Assembly: GCA_030015575.1 (NCBI GenBank)
Contig: CM057346.1
Coordinates: 116,293,899-116,357,898 of the forward strand
DNA: 64,000 bases
Reading direction: 5' to 3'
Origin: Agapanthus africanus
Lineage: Eukaryota; Streptophyta; Magnoliopsida; Asparagales; Amaryllidaceae
This document shows positions 45,453-56,883 of this stretch, one piece after another. The position numbers were made by a program, and so were the translations under genes. Position 1 is the stretch's first letter; each line of letters opens with the position of its first letter. A model generated the notes under the pieces. That model saw only the letters and a program-made list of their open reading frames with translations, made no database searches and was not told where the DNA came from.

Positions 45453-45549
45453 GGTGAAATACGATGAGGAGGGGAGTTATAAGGGTCGGCGTCGCCGGAT
45501 TTTTTGCTTTGGTCGCCGGCCAAATCCGAGCCCCCCTTCGTATTACACC
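45453..45549 (-). other. Two-tier leader stem-loop, Copia C
   Basis: Outer arms GGTGAAATACGA (45453-45464) and TCGTATTACACC (45538-45549) pair at 11 of 12 positions. Inside, CGGATTT (45496-45502) pairs with AAATCCG (45522-45528), next to a CGGCG-T-CGCCG hairpin. It begins 178 nt from the LTR. Confidence 0.7.
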
Positions 45550-45713
45550 TGTGTTCTTATATCATCCTGAATGCCACTCTGCAGTTGCTGAAATAATTTT
45601 TTGAACACTTTTTAAAAAAAAATCCATAGAGCAATTTCAAGGGTTTCTAAAACCGTATTTTTGCGGAATTTTTCGTTTTCGTATTGTCGTAACATCGTCT
45701 AGGCTTCTAGTTA

Positions 45714-45726
45714 GGCTCTGATACCA
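45714..45726 (-). other. Copia C primer-binding site
   Basis: GGCTCTGATACCA, the complement of the initiator tRNA-Met site, abuts the LTR start at 45727. Confidence 0.9.
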
Positions 45727-47140
45727 TGAAGGGTTTTCTACAGCACCACTACTAGGGTTTGGTAGTATCACACATGCCATAAAATTTATAGGGTACCAGA
45801 GAAAATATCCTAAGGATCATACTAGAAAAGGTATGGTAACAAAACTTTAACACAAACATAAGTAGTAAAAGCTAGGGTTTGAGAATACAACCTTTGTAGC
45901 TCCCTACGCTAGACTCCTTGGTTCAACTCGAGTTTGCACCGGCTTGCTAGAGATCTTCCTTGTCAACGATGATCCACCCGGGGCTCCTTTTCTTAAGCTC
46001 CAAGCTCCTCTTGATCTTTGAAGAAGATGAGGAACAACACTCTAATCTAGTGGGCAATACTAAAGTAGAATGATGATATGGGTTTGGATCTCATATAAAA
46101 ACCTTTCCTATTTGTCAATTTCACTCACTTTTGAAAGGGTAGTGAGCTTTTTGGAAGAAGGAGGAGGAGGATGAGAATGCTAGCTCTTTTCTTTTGATAA
46201 AGATGATGAATAAAAATGAGAAGAGATAACATATATTATACTCTCTCATTAGCAACCATGGTAAACAAATATCTCTACATTTAACCTTTGAGTTTAAATC
46301 CAAATGAAAAATTAGATCATGGTTAAAAGTTAGGTGAGGCCAAATAGTCAACAAGAAGTGTGGAGAAACTCTTCACCATGATTTAATCCCATTTGATTTT
46401 CTCAAAAATAAAAATATATAGATATTTGATTCCATGTGAGTCTTGCATTCCCATCTCCACTATATCAACAACCATGACAAGTATGTATACATGTATGTGT
46501 GCATACACATCAACATGTGCATATACACTCATTCATGCATGCATGCAAAATAGAAAAGGTTTTAAATGAAAAATCTAATGGTCATTAATTAAACCAATAC
46601 TTGATTTAATAACCCGGTCATATCACATACGACCCGACCAATAGAAAACGCCAGATTATAATGCGGTATCATATACACGCATTTAATCAAGCAGCTGCGC
46701 ATATCCCCATATGCACTCCACATCGTTTCGCCTGAGCCAGATAACCCCATTGTGGGACTCTAAGACTCGTCAATACGCTAGCAGTAGGTGGTGATCATAT
46801 CACATACCCACAAACCGTCAGTGGCACCAGTAGTGCATAACGGCTCCTAGGTATTGAACGATCAAAAGAAAAACAAGCAAGCCTGCAAAAGCTCCTTTCG
46901 AGCCAACCGGTAACACTTCCGTACAGTCCGTTCCCTTCGTCAGATATGCTGAATACTGAGTCTAGGGATGGTAACGTCGACCCCAATAACTCAATAAGTC
47001 GTGCCGATGAATGGTCTATAATAGATTGAGAAACTACTGATAACACTTATCAGTAAATCTCAACAGCCCTGGCCAGGGACTTACTGATATAGCCAATCGT
47101 GCACAGCACAGCATTAACTCCTAATACCGGGAGAGACGAA
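45727..47140 (-). repeat. Copia C 5' LTR, first part
   Basis: It matches 37329-38744 of the 3' LTR and carries CCCTGGCCAGGG (47067-47078). It is broken at 47141 by Copia E after the sequence GGGAGAGACGAA; the last five bases (ACGAA) are the duplicated target. Confidence 0.92.
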
Positions 47141-49032
47141 TGTAAGTCGATGTACAACACCCCACGACTTGCGGGGAGGCGGAAATATGAAAAACGATCT
47201 TGTTCTTTTCTTAAACATCGACTAACCGCACGAATCGAAGCTAAACGATAACTAACAAGAAACATAGAAGTTCTTTACTACTATGTTTAGGGATTATACC
47301 TAACGAATCGTGTCCTTCATCATTGCGAACTCCTCCTCCTCCTCGGCTTTCTAGAAGTAGTAGACGATCCACCCGAGAGCTTTACTCCAAGCTTAGCCTC
47401 TAAACTTGAGGCAACTAACCTTCTTTAAGTGCTAATCAAAGAAGCTAGGTGATATAGAGTGAGGGTTATGGTTTAATTAGTCTAACTAATCCTTGTACTC
47501 AACACATGAGAGGGGAGGATTAGGGTTTGAAGAGGGAGAGCTTGAGGAGAGAGAAGGTGAAGATAATAATGAAGTGAGAATAATGAGCTATCATAATATA
47601 TATCAAGCATTTCTTTTTATCAAGAAAAGAAAAGAAATCATTTAACAACCATGCTTGATAATATCTAGTGATGATTCATCGCCATGAGTCATTAAGCATT
47701 TATGATGCATTAATGACATGGATGAATCATCCATATGACTCACTAATCACATTCATTGTATATGCCACCTAAACCTCCTTAGTCACCACCTTCTAGAAGC
47801 TTCTCGCGCAATTACGAGAACGCCCCTCCTTTCCGCAAAAATACGGAAAAACTTTAGACTGTATAAATCCAATAACCGGATACCAGTAACTGGCTTAAAC
47901 CAAAGCCGACTGGTAAAAACTGTCCGAAAGTCGTACGTGCGTAAACACACGTATGCGTCCGAACCCATGTCGTAAAACCATACGACCTCTATATCGTTTC
48001 GCCTGGAGTAGGGAAACTCTCTGTGTGGGACTCTAAAGACTCGACTACTACGCTGGCAGTGTGTTTAACCACAGACCGCAAGCGGCACTAGCTGTACGTA
48101 ACGGTCCCCAGGTAGATGTCGATAAGAAGGCCGATGAGGAAACCCATCCGAATTCCTACTGAGTCTAATGTGACAATCTCCATATCCGGTCCGTTCGTCT
48201 TAGACTATAGCATATCGGGCCTAGGGGGGCGGCAAGCGTCAGTCCCCTAATAGCGGTATAAGTCGTGTCGGAGCGAAGCCCATTACACCCTGAGAAACTA
48301 CTGGAACCTACCAGCAAATCTCGCTTGCCCTGGCCAGGGACTTTGCGTAATGGCTCTCTGACACAGCGCGATATCAACCACCAATACCGGGAGAGACGAA
48401 TCCTGTCTAACCGCCACTGCCTCCAAGTGCTCGGGACTGCACCCAACTGCTACCTGTTTGCACGACTCCTTTGAGCCGTGGTAGGGTAGCAATCTAAGAA
48501 CAGTGGGACACACTCGAGGCGAAGTAGCAGTGTCAAGTCTGCGGACTATGCTGTACTCATGTCACCTGGGAACTGTTCACTGACGACTGGTATAAAACCA
48601 ACCAACAGTTCCCTGTGAGTCCTGTTCGGTGTACCCGTAACCTAACGAGCACCTGCATACTATCTCCAGTACGACGTACTGACGGCTGTGGGACAGACCA
48701 TCTCCCCAACTGGGATGAGAAGCGTACACACTAGTCTACTCCGGAGTATCGATGCCCTGTCTCGATAATCCAACGACTAGGAACCTGAATAAGGATGTGC
48801 TTGTAGACTACCCAGCCCCCACTAGTGTGACTGCCATCACAACGCTGGTAGTCAAGCAAGATCCTAAGAGCTCTATCAATACGTATACTCACATATTAAG
48901 ATAGAAAAAGCCAAGTAGCATACTACCATGTTTAGCAAGACTGTTATATACATGTGAATATCCCAAGCTTCCATTAAGTAATATACAAACTAGTATGATA
49001 CAATAATGGCCCCTAGGGCATATACACTAACA
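47141..49032 (-). repeat. Copia E 3' LTR (1892 bp)
   Basis: Bounded by TGTAAGTCGATG and TATACACTAACA. It carries CCCTGGCCAGGG (48328-48339), a TACGTGCGT/ACACACGTA inverted repeat (47934-47953, one G-U-type mismatch) and the palindrome ACTCCGGAGT (about 48738). Open frames such as 48165-48446 are shared with the 5' copy and are not genes. Confidence 0.95.
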
Positions 49033-49045
49033 ATCTCCCACTTGC
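49033..49045 (-). other. Copia E polypurine tract
   Basis: ATCTCCCACTTGC next to the 3' LTR; sense GCAAGTGGGAGAT. Confidence 0.88.
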
Positions 49046-49046
49046 A

Positions 49047-51104
49047 CTAGGGCCATGTACTGGCATATCGAAGACCGATGATCTCGAGTAGCCTCTCGAA
49101 CTGAATATGAGGTAGGGCCTTTGTGAATGGATCAGCAATGTTCTCTTCAGAAGCAACTCTCCGAACCTCGATCTCCTGACGATCAATGATCTCCCTGATC
49201 AGGTGATACCGCCTTAAGATGTGTCTGGACTTCTGATGGGACCTTGGTTCCTTTGCTAAAGCTATAGCTCCATTGTTGTCGCAATACAGAGGTATTGGAT
49301 CAACTATGGTAGGAACCACCTGAAGTTCTGTTAGGAACTTCTTCATCCAGACTGCTTCTTTTGCGGCATCGCAAGAAGCTATATACTCCGCTTCCATCGT
49401 CGAGTCAGCAACGGTGTCCTGCTTGGAGCTCTTCCAGCACACCGCCCCTCCATTGAGGGTAAAGACATAACCCGACATGGACTTGGAATCGTCCTTATCA
49501 CTCTGGAAGCCGGAATCAGCAAAGGCCTCCAACCTGAGGTCTTTTCCGCCGTAAACCAAGAACATCTCCTTAGTCCTTCTCAGGTACTTGAGAATGTTCT
49601 TTACTGCTATCCAGTGCTTCTCCCCTGGGTCTGACTGATACCGGCTTACCACGCTCAGTGCGTAAGCTACATCTGGTCTGGTGCACAACATCGCATACAT
49701 TATAGAGCCTACCGCAGAAGCGTAGGGTATAATAGACATGCGTTCCCTTTCCAAATCAGTCTTGGGAGACATCTCTTTGGAGAGGGTGATTCCGTGACAA
49801 GCCGGTAGATTACCGCGCTTAGAATCTTCCATACTGAATCTTTTCAGTACAGTGTCGATATACCTGGACTGCGAAAGTCCCAACATCCTATTGGATCTAT
49901 CACGATAGATCCGGATCCCCAGAATGTAAGAGGCATCACCCAGGTCTTTCATGGAGAACCTGTGTGACAAGAATCTTTTGACAGATTGTAGCATAGGAAT
50001 GTCATTTCCTATCAATAGAATGTCATCCACGTACAAGACGAGGAATACGACACTTCTGGCTACAACTTTACTATATATGCACGGTTCATCTGGATTTTTG
50101 ATAAAGTCATATTCTTTGACTGTCTCATCAAAACAGATGTTCCAACTCCGCGATGCCTGCTTTAGTCCATAAATGGACTTAAGCAGCTTGCATACTTTCC
50201 CGCTGCTCCCACTCTGATTGAAACCCTCTGGCTGATCCATATAGACGCACTCTTCTAAATTTCCATTTAGAAAAGCCGTCTTTACGCCTATCTGCCAGAT
50301 TTCATAATCATGGAAGGCAGCAATAGCAAGAAGGACCCGAATGGATTTGAGCATAGCCACTGGAGAAAAAGTTTCGTCATAGTCCAAACCAGGTCTTTGA
50401 CGAAAACCCTTTGCAACAAGTCTAGCCTTATAGGTTTCCACCTGTCCATCTACACCAATCTTTTTCTTGAAGATCCATTTGCATCCTATGGGTTTTACCC
50501 CATCTGGAGCAAAGTCCAAAGTCCATACTTTGTTGGTGTACATGGACTCCATTTCGGTCCGCATTGCATCTAGCCATCGTACCGAGTCGCCGCTCTGGAT
50601 GGCCTGCTGGAAGTCAGTAGGTTCATCATCATCTATGATGCAATCCTCTCTATCCCCATCTATGAGAAAACCGTAGTATCTCTCAGGCGGATGAGACGGC
50701 CTACTACTCCTGTGGAGGGGTGCGGGAATGTCCTGTTCTTCTTGAACTACCGGTTCTACCAAACTTTCAGTATTAGTTTGTGGTTCTGGAATTTCTTCCA
50801 GTTCTACTTCGCTCCCACTTGATTCCTTTTCTAAAAACTGATGTTCTAGAAAATGGGCATTACGAGAAACAAATACCTTTTGTTCCTCTGCGTAATAGAA
50901 CAGATATCCCCTGGAGTTCTTTGGATATCCCACAAACATACACTTTACTGATCGTGCCTCGAGCTTGTCCACATGCTGCTTTTTAACAAAAGCTGGACAT
51001 CCCCAAATCTTTATATACTGTAGATGGGGTTTCTTCCCGCTCCACATCTGATATGGAGTGGTAGGCACAGTCTTGGTAGGAACCATGTTCAAAAGATATG
51101 CCGC
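49047..51104 (-). pseudogene. Copia E integrase end, reverse transcriptase and RNase H
   Basis: A 681-codon open stretch from 51092 down to 49047. KTVPTTPYQMWSGKKPHLQ and WGCPAFVKKQ (31-39) end the integrase region. RT runs from about 188, with motif C YVDD at 354-357 intact, but motif A reads QIGVKTAFLNG where relatives have QMDVKTAFLNG, so the motif A aspartate is lost. RNase H carries ADSTMEAEYIASCDAAKEAV and YCDNNGAIALAKEPRSHQKS, and the C-terminus ASTWP is complete. It is in frame with the next two segments, separated only by stop codons. Confidence 0.93.
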
Positions 51105-51335
51105 TTATTCTAGCGCATAACCCCAGAAAGATCGCGGTAACTCAGCATTACTCATCATGGATCGTACCATATCCAATAGGGTTCGATTCCGTCTCTCCGA
51201 TACACCGTTATGCTGTGGAGTGTATGGAGGAGTAAGCTGAGAGAGAATTCCTTTCTCTTTTAGGTAAGCTAGGAACTCGGCACTCAAGTATTCACCACCT
51301 CGATCAGATCTAAGTGTCTTGATACTTTTGCCGGT
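51105..51335 (-). pseudogene. Copia E integrase catalytic core, C-terminal part
   Basis: It encodes LRSDRGGEYLSAEFLAYLKE and TPQHNGVSERRNRTLLDM, with the second Asp and the catalytic Glu present. TAA at 51105 follows WGYALE where Copia D has Ser, a single-base nonsense change. Same frame as its neighbours. Confidence 0.9.
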
Positions 51336-52562
51336 TTAGTTTTCTACTTCATTCTTATACTCTCGGAATTTCTCAAAAGCCTCAGATTTATGTTTCATCA
51401 GATAAATGAATCCGTATCTTGAGTAATCATCCGTGAAAGTAATGAAATAGGAAAAACCACCTCTTGCATGTGTACACATCGGACCGCATACATCGCTGTG
51501 TATGAGTCCTAAGAGCTCGCTCGCTCTTACTCCATGTCCAGTAAATGGAGTCTTTGTCATCTTTCCTTTGAGACAAGATTGACAAGTGTCATAAGTTTGA
51601 TATTCGAACGAGTCCAAATATCCTTCTCTATGCAACTTAGTCAACCTTCTCTCATTGATGTGACCCAGTCTACAATGCCATAAGAAAGCTTTATTTAAAT
51701 CTGGAGACTTTCTTTTTAGTGTGTTCTGGACGTTGAAAATTTGGAGTTGGTTTAAAACATATATACCGTTATTTAGTGTACCTGACCTAATCAAACCATG
51801 ATTAAGGTGAATGTTAACAACATCTCTTACAAACGTGAAATCATAACCTTTATTTGATAATAAGGAAACTGATATGATATTACACGTTAAGCTTGGTACA
51901 AAAAAACAGTTATGTAAAACCAAAATGTGTCCACTCGTCAATCCTAGGTGATAATCCCCGACGGACGCAGCTCCCACGCTAGCTCCGTTAGCAACCTTTA
52001 GGGTCATATCACCTTCCTTCAGCACTCTACGGTTTCTCAGTGCCTGCAATGAATTGCAAATATGAGATCCTGATCCGATATCCAATACCCAGGAAGTAGA
52101 GTTGATCGACAGACAATTCTCAATTACAAACACACCTGAAGTCGAAGCCACAGCTTGCTTCGGTTCCTGGTTCTTGGCGTTCCACGCCTTGCAATCCTTC
52201 TTCCAGTGCCCTTTCCTGTGACAGTGGAAGCACTCATCCTGGCCAACTACCGGTACCGCAAACTTTTTCTTTCCCTTCCCTCCCACCTTACTAACACCTC
52301 CTCTAGGTTTGGTGGCGGCCTTCTTCTTCCTTCCTTTGGACCCGGAAGAAGATGCACCGCTAACAAACATAGCGGGTGTTTCCCTTGCTTTCTGCAAGGT
52401 GCCCTCTGCACTCCTTAACATGTTCAGGAGTTCCAGAAGTTCAACTTCTTTTCTTTGAAGGTTGAAGTTCAGGATAAACTGGGCGTGGGTGTGAGGAAGG
52501 GACTGGAGAATAAGGTCTGTATAGAGCTCATTAAGTCGTCCCAAGGTCTGCGAGCTCTTCAA
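51336..52562 (-). pseudogene. Copia E gag C-terminus, protease and integrase N-terminus
   Basis: A 408-codon open frame. The zinc knuckle CFHCHRKGHWKKDC is complete. Protease reads LDIGSGSHIC (DTG changed to DIG). Pre-integrase LWHCRLGHINERRL and the integrase zinc pair CQSCLKGK follow, then HSDVCGPMCTHARGGF with the first catalytic Asp. It ends at TAA (51336) after EVEN where relatives have Gln, a C-to-T nonsense change. The first residues are out of family, marking the frameshift. Confidence 0.92.
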
Positions 52563-53019
52563 TATAGCCGATCATCTTTAGGACATGTTCTCCTACCGAT
52601 GACCCGATAGCCAACCTCGCTCGAAACAAGTTCTTAGATGTCTCGTATCTTGCTATACGAGATTGCTCTCCATAAAGTTCCTTTGTATGGAGAAATATGC
52701 CATCTAGGGTCATATCCTCGTGCCTCCTCTGATGTTCATTGTTCATTGAGGCAAGCACGATGCACTTGGCTTTCGCGCAATCTAAATCCCAGGTTTTGCG
52801 GATTTCCTTATCCGCATTGCTGGATTTGGGACCAGGGACAGCAGGTGCCGTAGCGGTGAGGACGTACCCCAATTTGTCATAGGTCAAAGCCATTTTGACA
52901 TTCCGCAGCCAATCTTTATAGTTTGGCCCTGTCAGTATATTTTTCTCTAAAAGTAACTTAAGTCCAGTCATTTTCAGGGTCGCTGCAATTAGGAGAGAGA
53001 GAAGAAAACTCTTTAGCAT
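52531..53019 (-). pseudogene. Copia E gag N-terminus
   Basis: A 162-codon frame; MTGLKLLLEKN at 52971 is the likely true start by comparison with Copia C. It contains YKDWLRNVKMALTYDK and HTKELYGEQSRIARYETSKN of the plant Copia gag. The frame breaks after ELADLGTT near 52540; the rest continues in the neighbouring frame. Gag forms the particle. Confidence 0.9.
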
Positions 53020-53165
53020 GATGCTCTTGCAAGTTTAGAGTGGTTTTTAGTTTATCTAAACTGGATGGCTCCCACTGTTTCTCGAATCCTTCCTCAAACC
53101 ATAAAAGAAGAATTAGCCAGGACTATTCTCACTGTACAATACTTGCTTAACCGTTCAGCCAGGCT

Positions 53166-53258
53166 AGTGTCGATACTTCGAGGGAGGTTTTCCAACGCTT
53201 TCGCGAAGTTCCTTAATTAAATAACCTCTTTTCTCTGGGGGTGTAACCCCGCTGACAC
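53166..53258 (-). other. Branched RNA element before gag, Copia E
   Basis: Outer stem GTGTC (53167-53171) and GACAC (53254-53258). Middle stem GAGGTT (53184-53189) and AACCTC (53223-53228). Tip CGC-TTTC-GCG (53196-53205), GAAA loop on the sense strand. Second hairpin GGGG-TGTAA-CCCC (53238-53250). Together with B, C and D it defines the shared layout. Confidence 0.7.
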
Positions 53259-53472
53259 CTTTCTTGACACCTACTTGGTTTATAGCATTGATCGTTAAGT
53301 GACGAATATCCTGATAAGTAGCATATACTCACAGTAGGATCGGGATCCAAATATCATTGTATGATAATGTTGAAGGAATCCTACCAACATTCATCAAACT
53401 CCAAATGGTATGCAACTCTTTGCAAATTTCAGTTTCTTTAGAAATTCCCGATATATATTTTTGCCCCATGCT

Positions 53473-53684
53473 CTTATGACCTTGGCGTTAGGTCAAAATG
53501 TCATAAGTCACATGTCAAGTTCTACCCATCATTATCTTGTCAATTTGAACCCATCCGTATATATCCTTGACGTTCGGCCAAAATGATAATACGACTGTCC
53601 CAAACTAACTCATCTATCTATGCAACAAATGAATACCCAGTAGCTACCAAACACTATGCCTTGGCGTTAGGTCAAAATACATAG
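53473..53684 (-). other. Three-hairpin leader array, Copia E
   Basis: Perfect stems CTTATGAC/GTCATAAG (53473-53507) and CTATG/CATAG (53654-53684), with CGTAT/ATACG plus an inner TATC/GATA (53556-53593) between them. Loops CCTTGGCGTTAGGTCAAAAT occur twice, with CCTTGACGTTCGGCCAAAAT in the middle. This is the clearest of the five arrays. Confidence 0.75.
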
Positions 53685-54716
53685 CTTGAATACTACTGAA
53701 TATCCAGATGAAATGACGGAGGGCTACGAATGGTTTTGGCGAAACCGTGAACGTAGTGAACTTGATATAACCGAAGGAACCTGATAGCTTTTAAAAGGAG
53801 TGGTTAAATCTCCGCATTTAAAAATATCTGTTTTTAAAATTAACCGAGTGGTTTCTTTTAAACTGTTCCAACGATTAAACTTTTTGGTTTATTTTCTTTG
53901 CATTATAAATAATGCGTCCCATCATTAACCTATCATTGCAGAAAACAACGAAAATACGTCCTCTTATGCCATCCGCATTCGCCACGGGGTCCCGTCATCA
54001 CCCGTTAGGTTACTTAACTAACGACAGAGCGGGGGCTGGGCTAGCGCGGGTGTAAAACATAAGTGACGTCTAAATAGCTATCATATATAGATATTGTACA
54101 TTCGTCAGACGCAATAATAGGCATTCCAGATCACAGATGAACTTTATTGGATTTGCAAGTAATCCGTGTTTGTTTTGAGCCTGCAACAAAAGACGGATTA
54201 CACAGTTGTGATGAAAAGCCATTACCGCACCCAAGACCCCAACGGGTACGGCAAACTACCCGCCCGGCAGTTTTTGCACCCCACCTTGGGTCTGTCCTAG
54301 GAGCAAAAACAGTAAAATGAAATAATACAACGGTGGCTACAACCGCAACCTGGATGTGCCCCGCAAAATAATATTACAACAAATTACATTTACATCAAAT
54401 GAATTAAAGAATAACCCATCACATAACCCCGGCTATACATCACAACAGTCCAACACAGTTCATATACACAAACAGTAAAAACCATTACAGAAATGTGCAA
54501 CCCCCTGCCAACCGACATACTAGCAGTTAGGGGAGGTTTACGAACACATTATACAAACACAGATATAATCCAACAAGCAAATACTGTATAATTTCGATCG
54601 ATTAAACACTTTTAATTTTGCTCCAACACTTCTCTGTAAATCTGAAACCTGAGCAAAAATAAAAACTTCCAGAGAATACCAAATATCACAGAGAAGCAAC
54701 ACAGGAAAATTGGGTT

Positions 54717-54797
54717 CCTGAATCGCCAACTCGGCGGCGGAAGCGCGGCGGATCGGTGCGATCCGCCGCGGTTCCGCGGCGCTTTAGGCGATTCAGG
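54717..54797 (-). other. GC-rich two-tier leader stem-loop, Copia E
   Basis: Perfect 11-bp outer arms CCTGAATCGCC (54717-54727) and GGCGATTCAGG (54787-54797). Inside is a perfect 12-bp hairpin, CGCGGCGGATCG (54744-54755) and CGATCCGCCGCG (54759-54770), with a GTG loop, next to a CCGCGG-TT-CCGCGG repeat. It begins 192 nt from the LTR. The base composition is very different from the AT-rich surroundings. Confidence 0.85.
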
Positions 54798-54974
54798 GGC
54801 CTAAATTTCTTGGGTGTTCTTATACTGTCTTTTTAAGCTTTCTGAACCTCCCTGAAAAATTTTTGGACTTCATTTAAAAATCGACAGAAACTTGTGATTT
54901 CGGGTTTTTCCGGTTTCGTTTTTTCCGTTCGAAATTCATACAAATTTGCAAGTAAGTTATTTATTGTTTAGCGA

Positions 54975-54987
54975 GGCTCTGATACCA
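54975..54987 (-). other. Copia E primer-binding site
   Basis: GGCTCTGATACCA one base from the LTR start at 54989; initiator tRNA-Met type. Confidence 0.9.
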
Positions 54988-54988
54988 C

Positions 54989-56883
54989 TGTAAGTCGATG
55001 TACAACACCCCACGACTTGCGGGGAGGCGGAAATATGAAAAACGATCTTGTTCTTTGCTTAAACATCGATTAACCGCACGAATCGAAGCTAAACGATAAC
55101 TAACAAGAAACATAGAAGTTCTATACTACTATGTTTAGGGATTATACCTAACGAATCGTGTCCTTCGTCTTTGCGAACTCCTCCTCCTCCTCGGCCTTCT
55201 CGAAGTAGTAGACGATCCACACGAGAGCTTTACTCCAAGCTTAGCCTCTAAACTTGAGGCAACTAACCTTCTTTAAGTGCTAATCAAAGAAGCTAGGTGA
55301 TATAGAGTGAGGGTTATGGTTTAATTAGTCTAACTAATCCTTGTACTCAACACATGAGAGGGGAGGATTAGGGTTTGAAGAGGGAGAGCTTGAGGAGAGA
55401 GAAGGTGAAGATAATAATGAAGTGAGAATAATGAGTTATCATAATATATATCAAGCATTTCTTTTTATCAAGAAAAGAAAATAAATCATTTAACAACCAT
55501 GCTTGATAATATCTAGTGATGATTCATCTCCATGAGTCATTAAGCATTTATGATGCATTAATGACATGGATGAATCATCCATATGACTCACTAATCACAT
55601 TCATTGTATATGCCACCTAAACCTCCTTAGTCACCACCTTCTAGAAGCTTCTCGCGCAATTACGAGAACGCCCCTCCTTTCCGCAAAAATACGGAAAAAC
55701 TTTAGACTGTATAAATCCAATAACCGGATACCAGTAACTGGCTTAAACCAAAGCCGACTGGTAAAAACTGTCCAAAAGTCGTACGTGCGTAAACACACGT
55801 ATGCGTCCGAACCCATGTCGTAAAACCATACGACCTCTATATCGTTTCGCCTGGAGTAGGGAAACTCTCTGTGTGGGACTCTAGAGACTCGACTACTACG
55901 CTGGCAGTGGGTTTAACCACAGACCGCAAGCGGCACTAGCTGTACGTAACGGTCCCCAGGTAGATGTCGATAAGAAGGCCGATGAGGAAACCCATCCGAA
56001 TTCCTACTGAGTCTAATGTGACAATCTCCATACAGTCCGGTCCGTTCGTCTTAGACTATCGCATATCGGGCCTAGAGGGGCGGCAAGCGTCAGTCCCCTA
56101 ATAGCGGTATAAGTCGTGTCGGAGCGAAGCCCATTACACCCTGAGAAACTACTGGAACCTACCAGCAAATCTCGCTTGCCCTGGCCAGGGACTTTGCGTA
56201 ATGGCTCTCTGACACAGCGCGATATCAACCCCCAATACCGGGAGAGACGAATCCTGTCTAACCGCCACTGCCTCCAAGTGCTCGGGACTGCACCCAACTG
56301 CTACCTGTTTGCACGACTCCTTTGAGCCGTGGTAGGGTAGCAATCTAAGAACAGTGGGACACACTCGAGGCGAAGTAGCAGTGTCAAGTCTGCGGACTAT
56401 GCTGTACTCATGTCACCTGGGAACTGTTCACTGACGAATGGTATAAAACCAACCAACAGTTCCTTGTGAGTCCTGTCCGGTGTACCCGTAACCTAACGAG
56501 CACCTGCATACTATCTCCAGTACGACGTACTCACGGCTGTGGGACAGACCATCTCCCCAACTGGGATGAGAAGCGTACACACTAGTCTACTCCGGAGTAT
56601 CGATTGCCTATCTCGATAATCCAACGACTAGGGACCTGAATAAGGATGTGCTTGTAGACTACCCAGCCCCCACTAGTGTGACTGCCATCACAACGCTGGT
56701 AGTCAAGCAAGATCCTAAGAGCTCTATCAATACGTATACTCACATATTAAGATAGAAAAAACCAAGTAGCATACTACCATGTTTAGCAAGACTGTTATAT
56801 ACATGTGAATATCCCAAGCTTCCATTAAGTAATATACAAACTAGTATGATACAATAATGGCCCCTAGGGCATATACACTAACA
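54989..56883 (-). repeat. Copia E 5' LTR (1895 bp)
   Basis: It matches 47141-49032, with nine differences by eye in the first 240 bases and few afterwards. It carries CCCTGGCCAGGG (56179-56190) and the ACGT-core repeat (55782-55801). A TATA-like GATATATATTAT (reverse strand, about 55441-55453) precedes a CT-rich stretch on the sense strand. Confidence 0.95.

Larger units (their letters stand above)
43331..45713 (-). other. Copia C 5' leader
   Basis: It has the same order of structures as D: in sense direction a two-tier stem-loop (45453-45549), a long hairpin (45148-45191), the three-hairpin array (43773-43975) and the branched element (43519-43610). About 300 bases of it (45002-45300) are closely related to 61410-61745 inside Gypsy F. 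No gene is seen. Confidence 0.8.
53020..54974 (-). other. Copia E 5' leader
   Basis: About 1.95 kb with, in sense order, the GC-rich two-tier stem-loop (54717-54797), the GTTAGGTTACTTAACTAAC block (about 54004), the three-hairpin array (53473-53684) and the branched element (53166-53258). No gene is seen. Confidence 0.82.
47141..56883 (-). mobile_element. Copia element E, complete structure, minus strand
   Basis: A 9743-bp element: 3' LTR 47141-49032, polypurine tract, gag-pol 49047-53019, leader, primer-binding site 54975-54987, 5' LTR 54989-56883. The target duplication ACGAA is at 47136-47140 and 56884-56888, and the Copia C LTR resumes on the far side (compare 38745). Its LTRs are similar to each other and to those of Copia D. 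The deepest nesting position makes it one of the youngest layers. It is the best-preserved Copia, yet still defective. Confidence 0.95.

Noticed and set aside
48165..48513. Open frames repeated at 56013-56364
   Set aside because: Both are in LTRs of Copia E and include the CCCTGGCCAGGG palindrome; frames differ by small indels between copies.
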